A stretch of 5,550 nt of DNA. Origin: Deltaproteobacteria bacterium. GTDB lineage: Bacteria; Desulfobacterota; GWC2-55-46. Position 1 is the first letter of the stretch. Each line of letters starts with the position of its first letter. The translations under genes and the position numbers were made by a program. This document shows, in pieces, positions 5,542 through 5,550 of the stretch. The stretch is from positions 1 to 5,550 of the forward strand of contig JAUSLB010000249.1 in the NCBI GenBank assembly GCA_030646655.1, given 5' to 3'. Under the pieces are notes generated by a model. It searched no databases. It was not told the DNA's origin and was given only the letters and a program-made list of their open reading frames with translations.

Positions 5542-5550
5542 TTCAATTCC

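Noticed and set aside
5500..5550. GGTTCAATTCC at the window end resembles a tRNA T-arm, with GAGGG as a possible stem.
   Set aside because: The bases before it form no anticodon stem or D-arm, and GAGGG pairs better with CCCTC at 5529-5533.

Overview
The window looks like ordinary chromosomal DNA of a bacterium. RuvA/RuvB, QueH and a DksA-type zinc-finger protein are bacterial, while the S-adenosylmethionine synthetase is of the kind typical of archaea. Coding regions use AGG (Arg) and ATA (Ile) very freely and GC is moderate. Together these suggest a deep-branching, probably anaerobic lineage such as Nitrospirota/Thermodesulfovibrionia or a deltaproteobacterial relative. That placement is inference; no marker gene here settles it. 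All genes read on the + strand.

Layout: the 3' end of ruvA (1-209) is followed after 20 bases by complete ruvB (230-1261), the two parts of the Holliday-junction branch-migration motor. A 242-base gap holds the first copy of a structured repeat (about 1322-1481). Then come queH (1504-2163, last step of queuosine synthesis), the archaeal-type mat (2191-3396, SAM synthesis) and a DksA/TraR-type C4 zinc-finger protein (3440-3820), closely spaced and probably cotranscribed. A second gap (3821-4099) holds a possible terminator hairpin, a good extended -10 promoter and the second copy of the repeat (about 3938-4097). It runs directly into a PflX-type (COG1313) radical SAM gene (start 4100, or 3995 inside the repeat, to 5011) and a Nudix hydrolase (5031-5486). 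The last 64 bases are AT-rich and hold one short hairpin.

The genes are mostly housekeeping. QueH sits beside ruvAB, as other queuosine genes (queA, tgt) do in many bacteria. Mat makes the SAM that PflX-type enzymes cleave, but the two are in different likely transcripts, so a direct link is speculative.

I do not see a new multi-gene system. The most unusual item is the roughly 160-base intergenic repeat. Its two copies align without gaps and differ at 10 of 160 positions. Each folds into five consecutive hairpins, the last a perfect 13-14 bp stem, and has imperfect terminal inverted repeats. Each lies immediately upstream of a gene for a cysteine-rich, iron-sulfur-type enzyme, and each carries an open + frame that either runs into that gene (pflX) or ends overlapping its start codon (queH).
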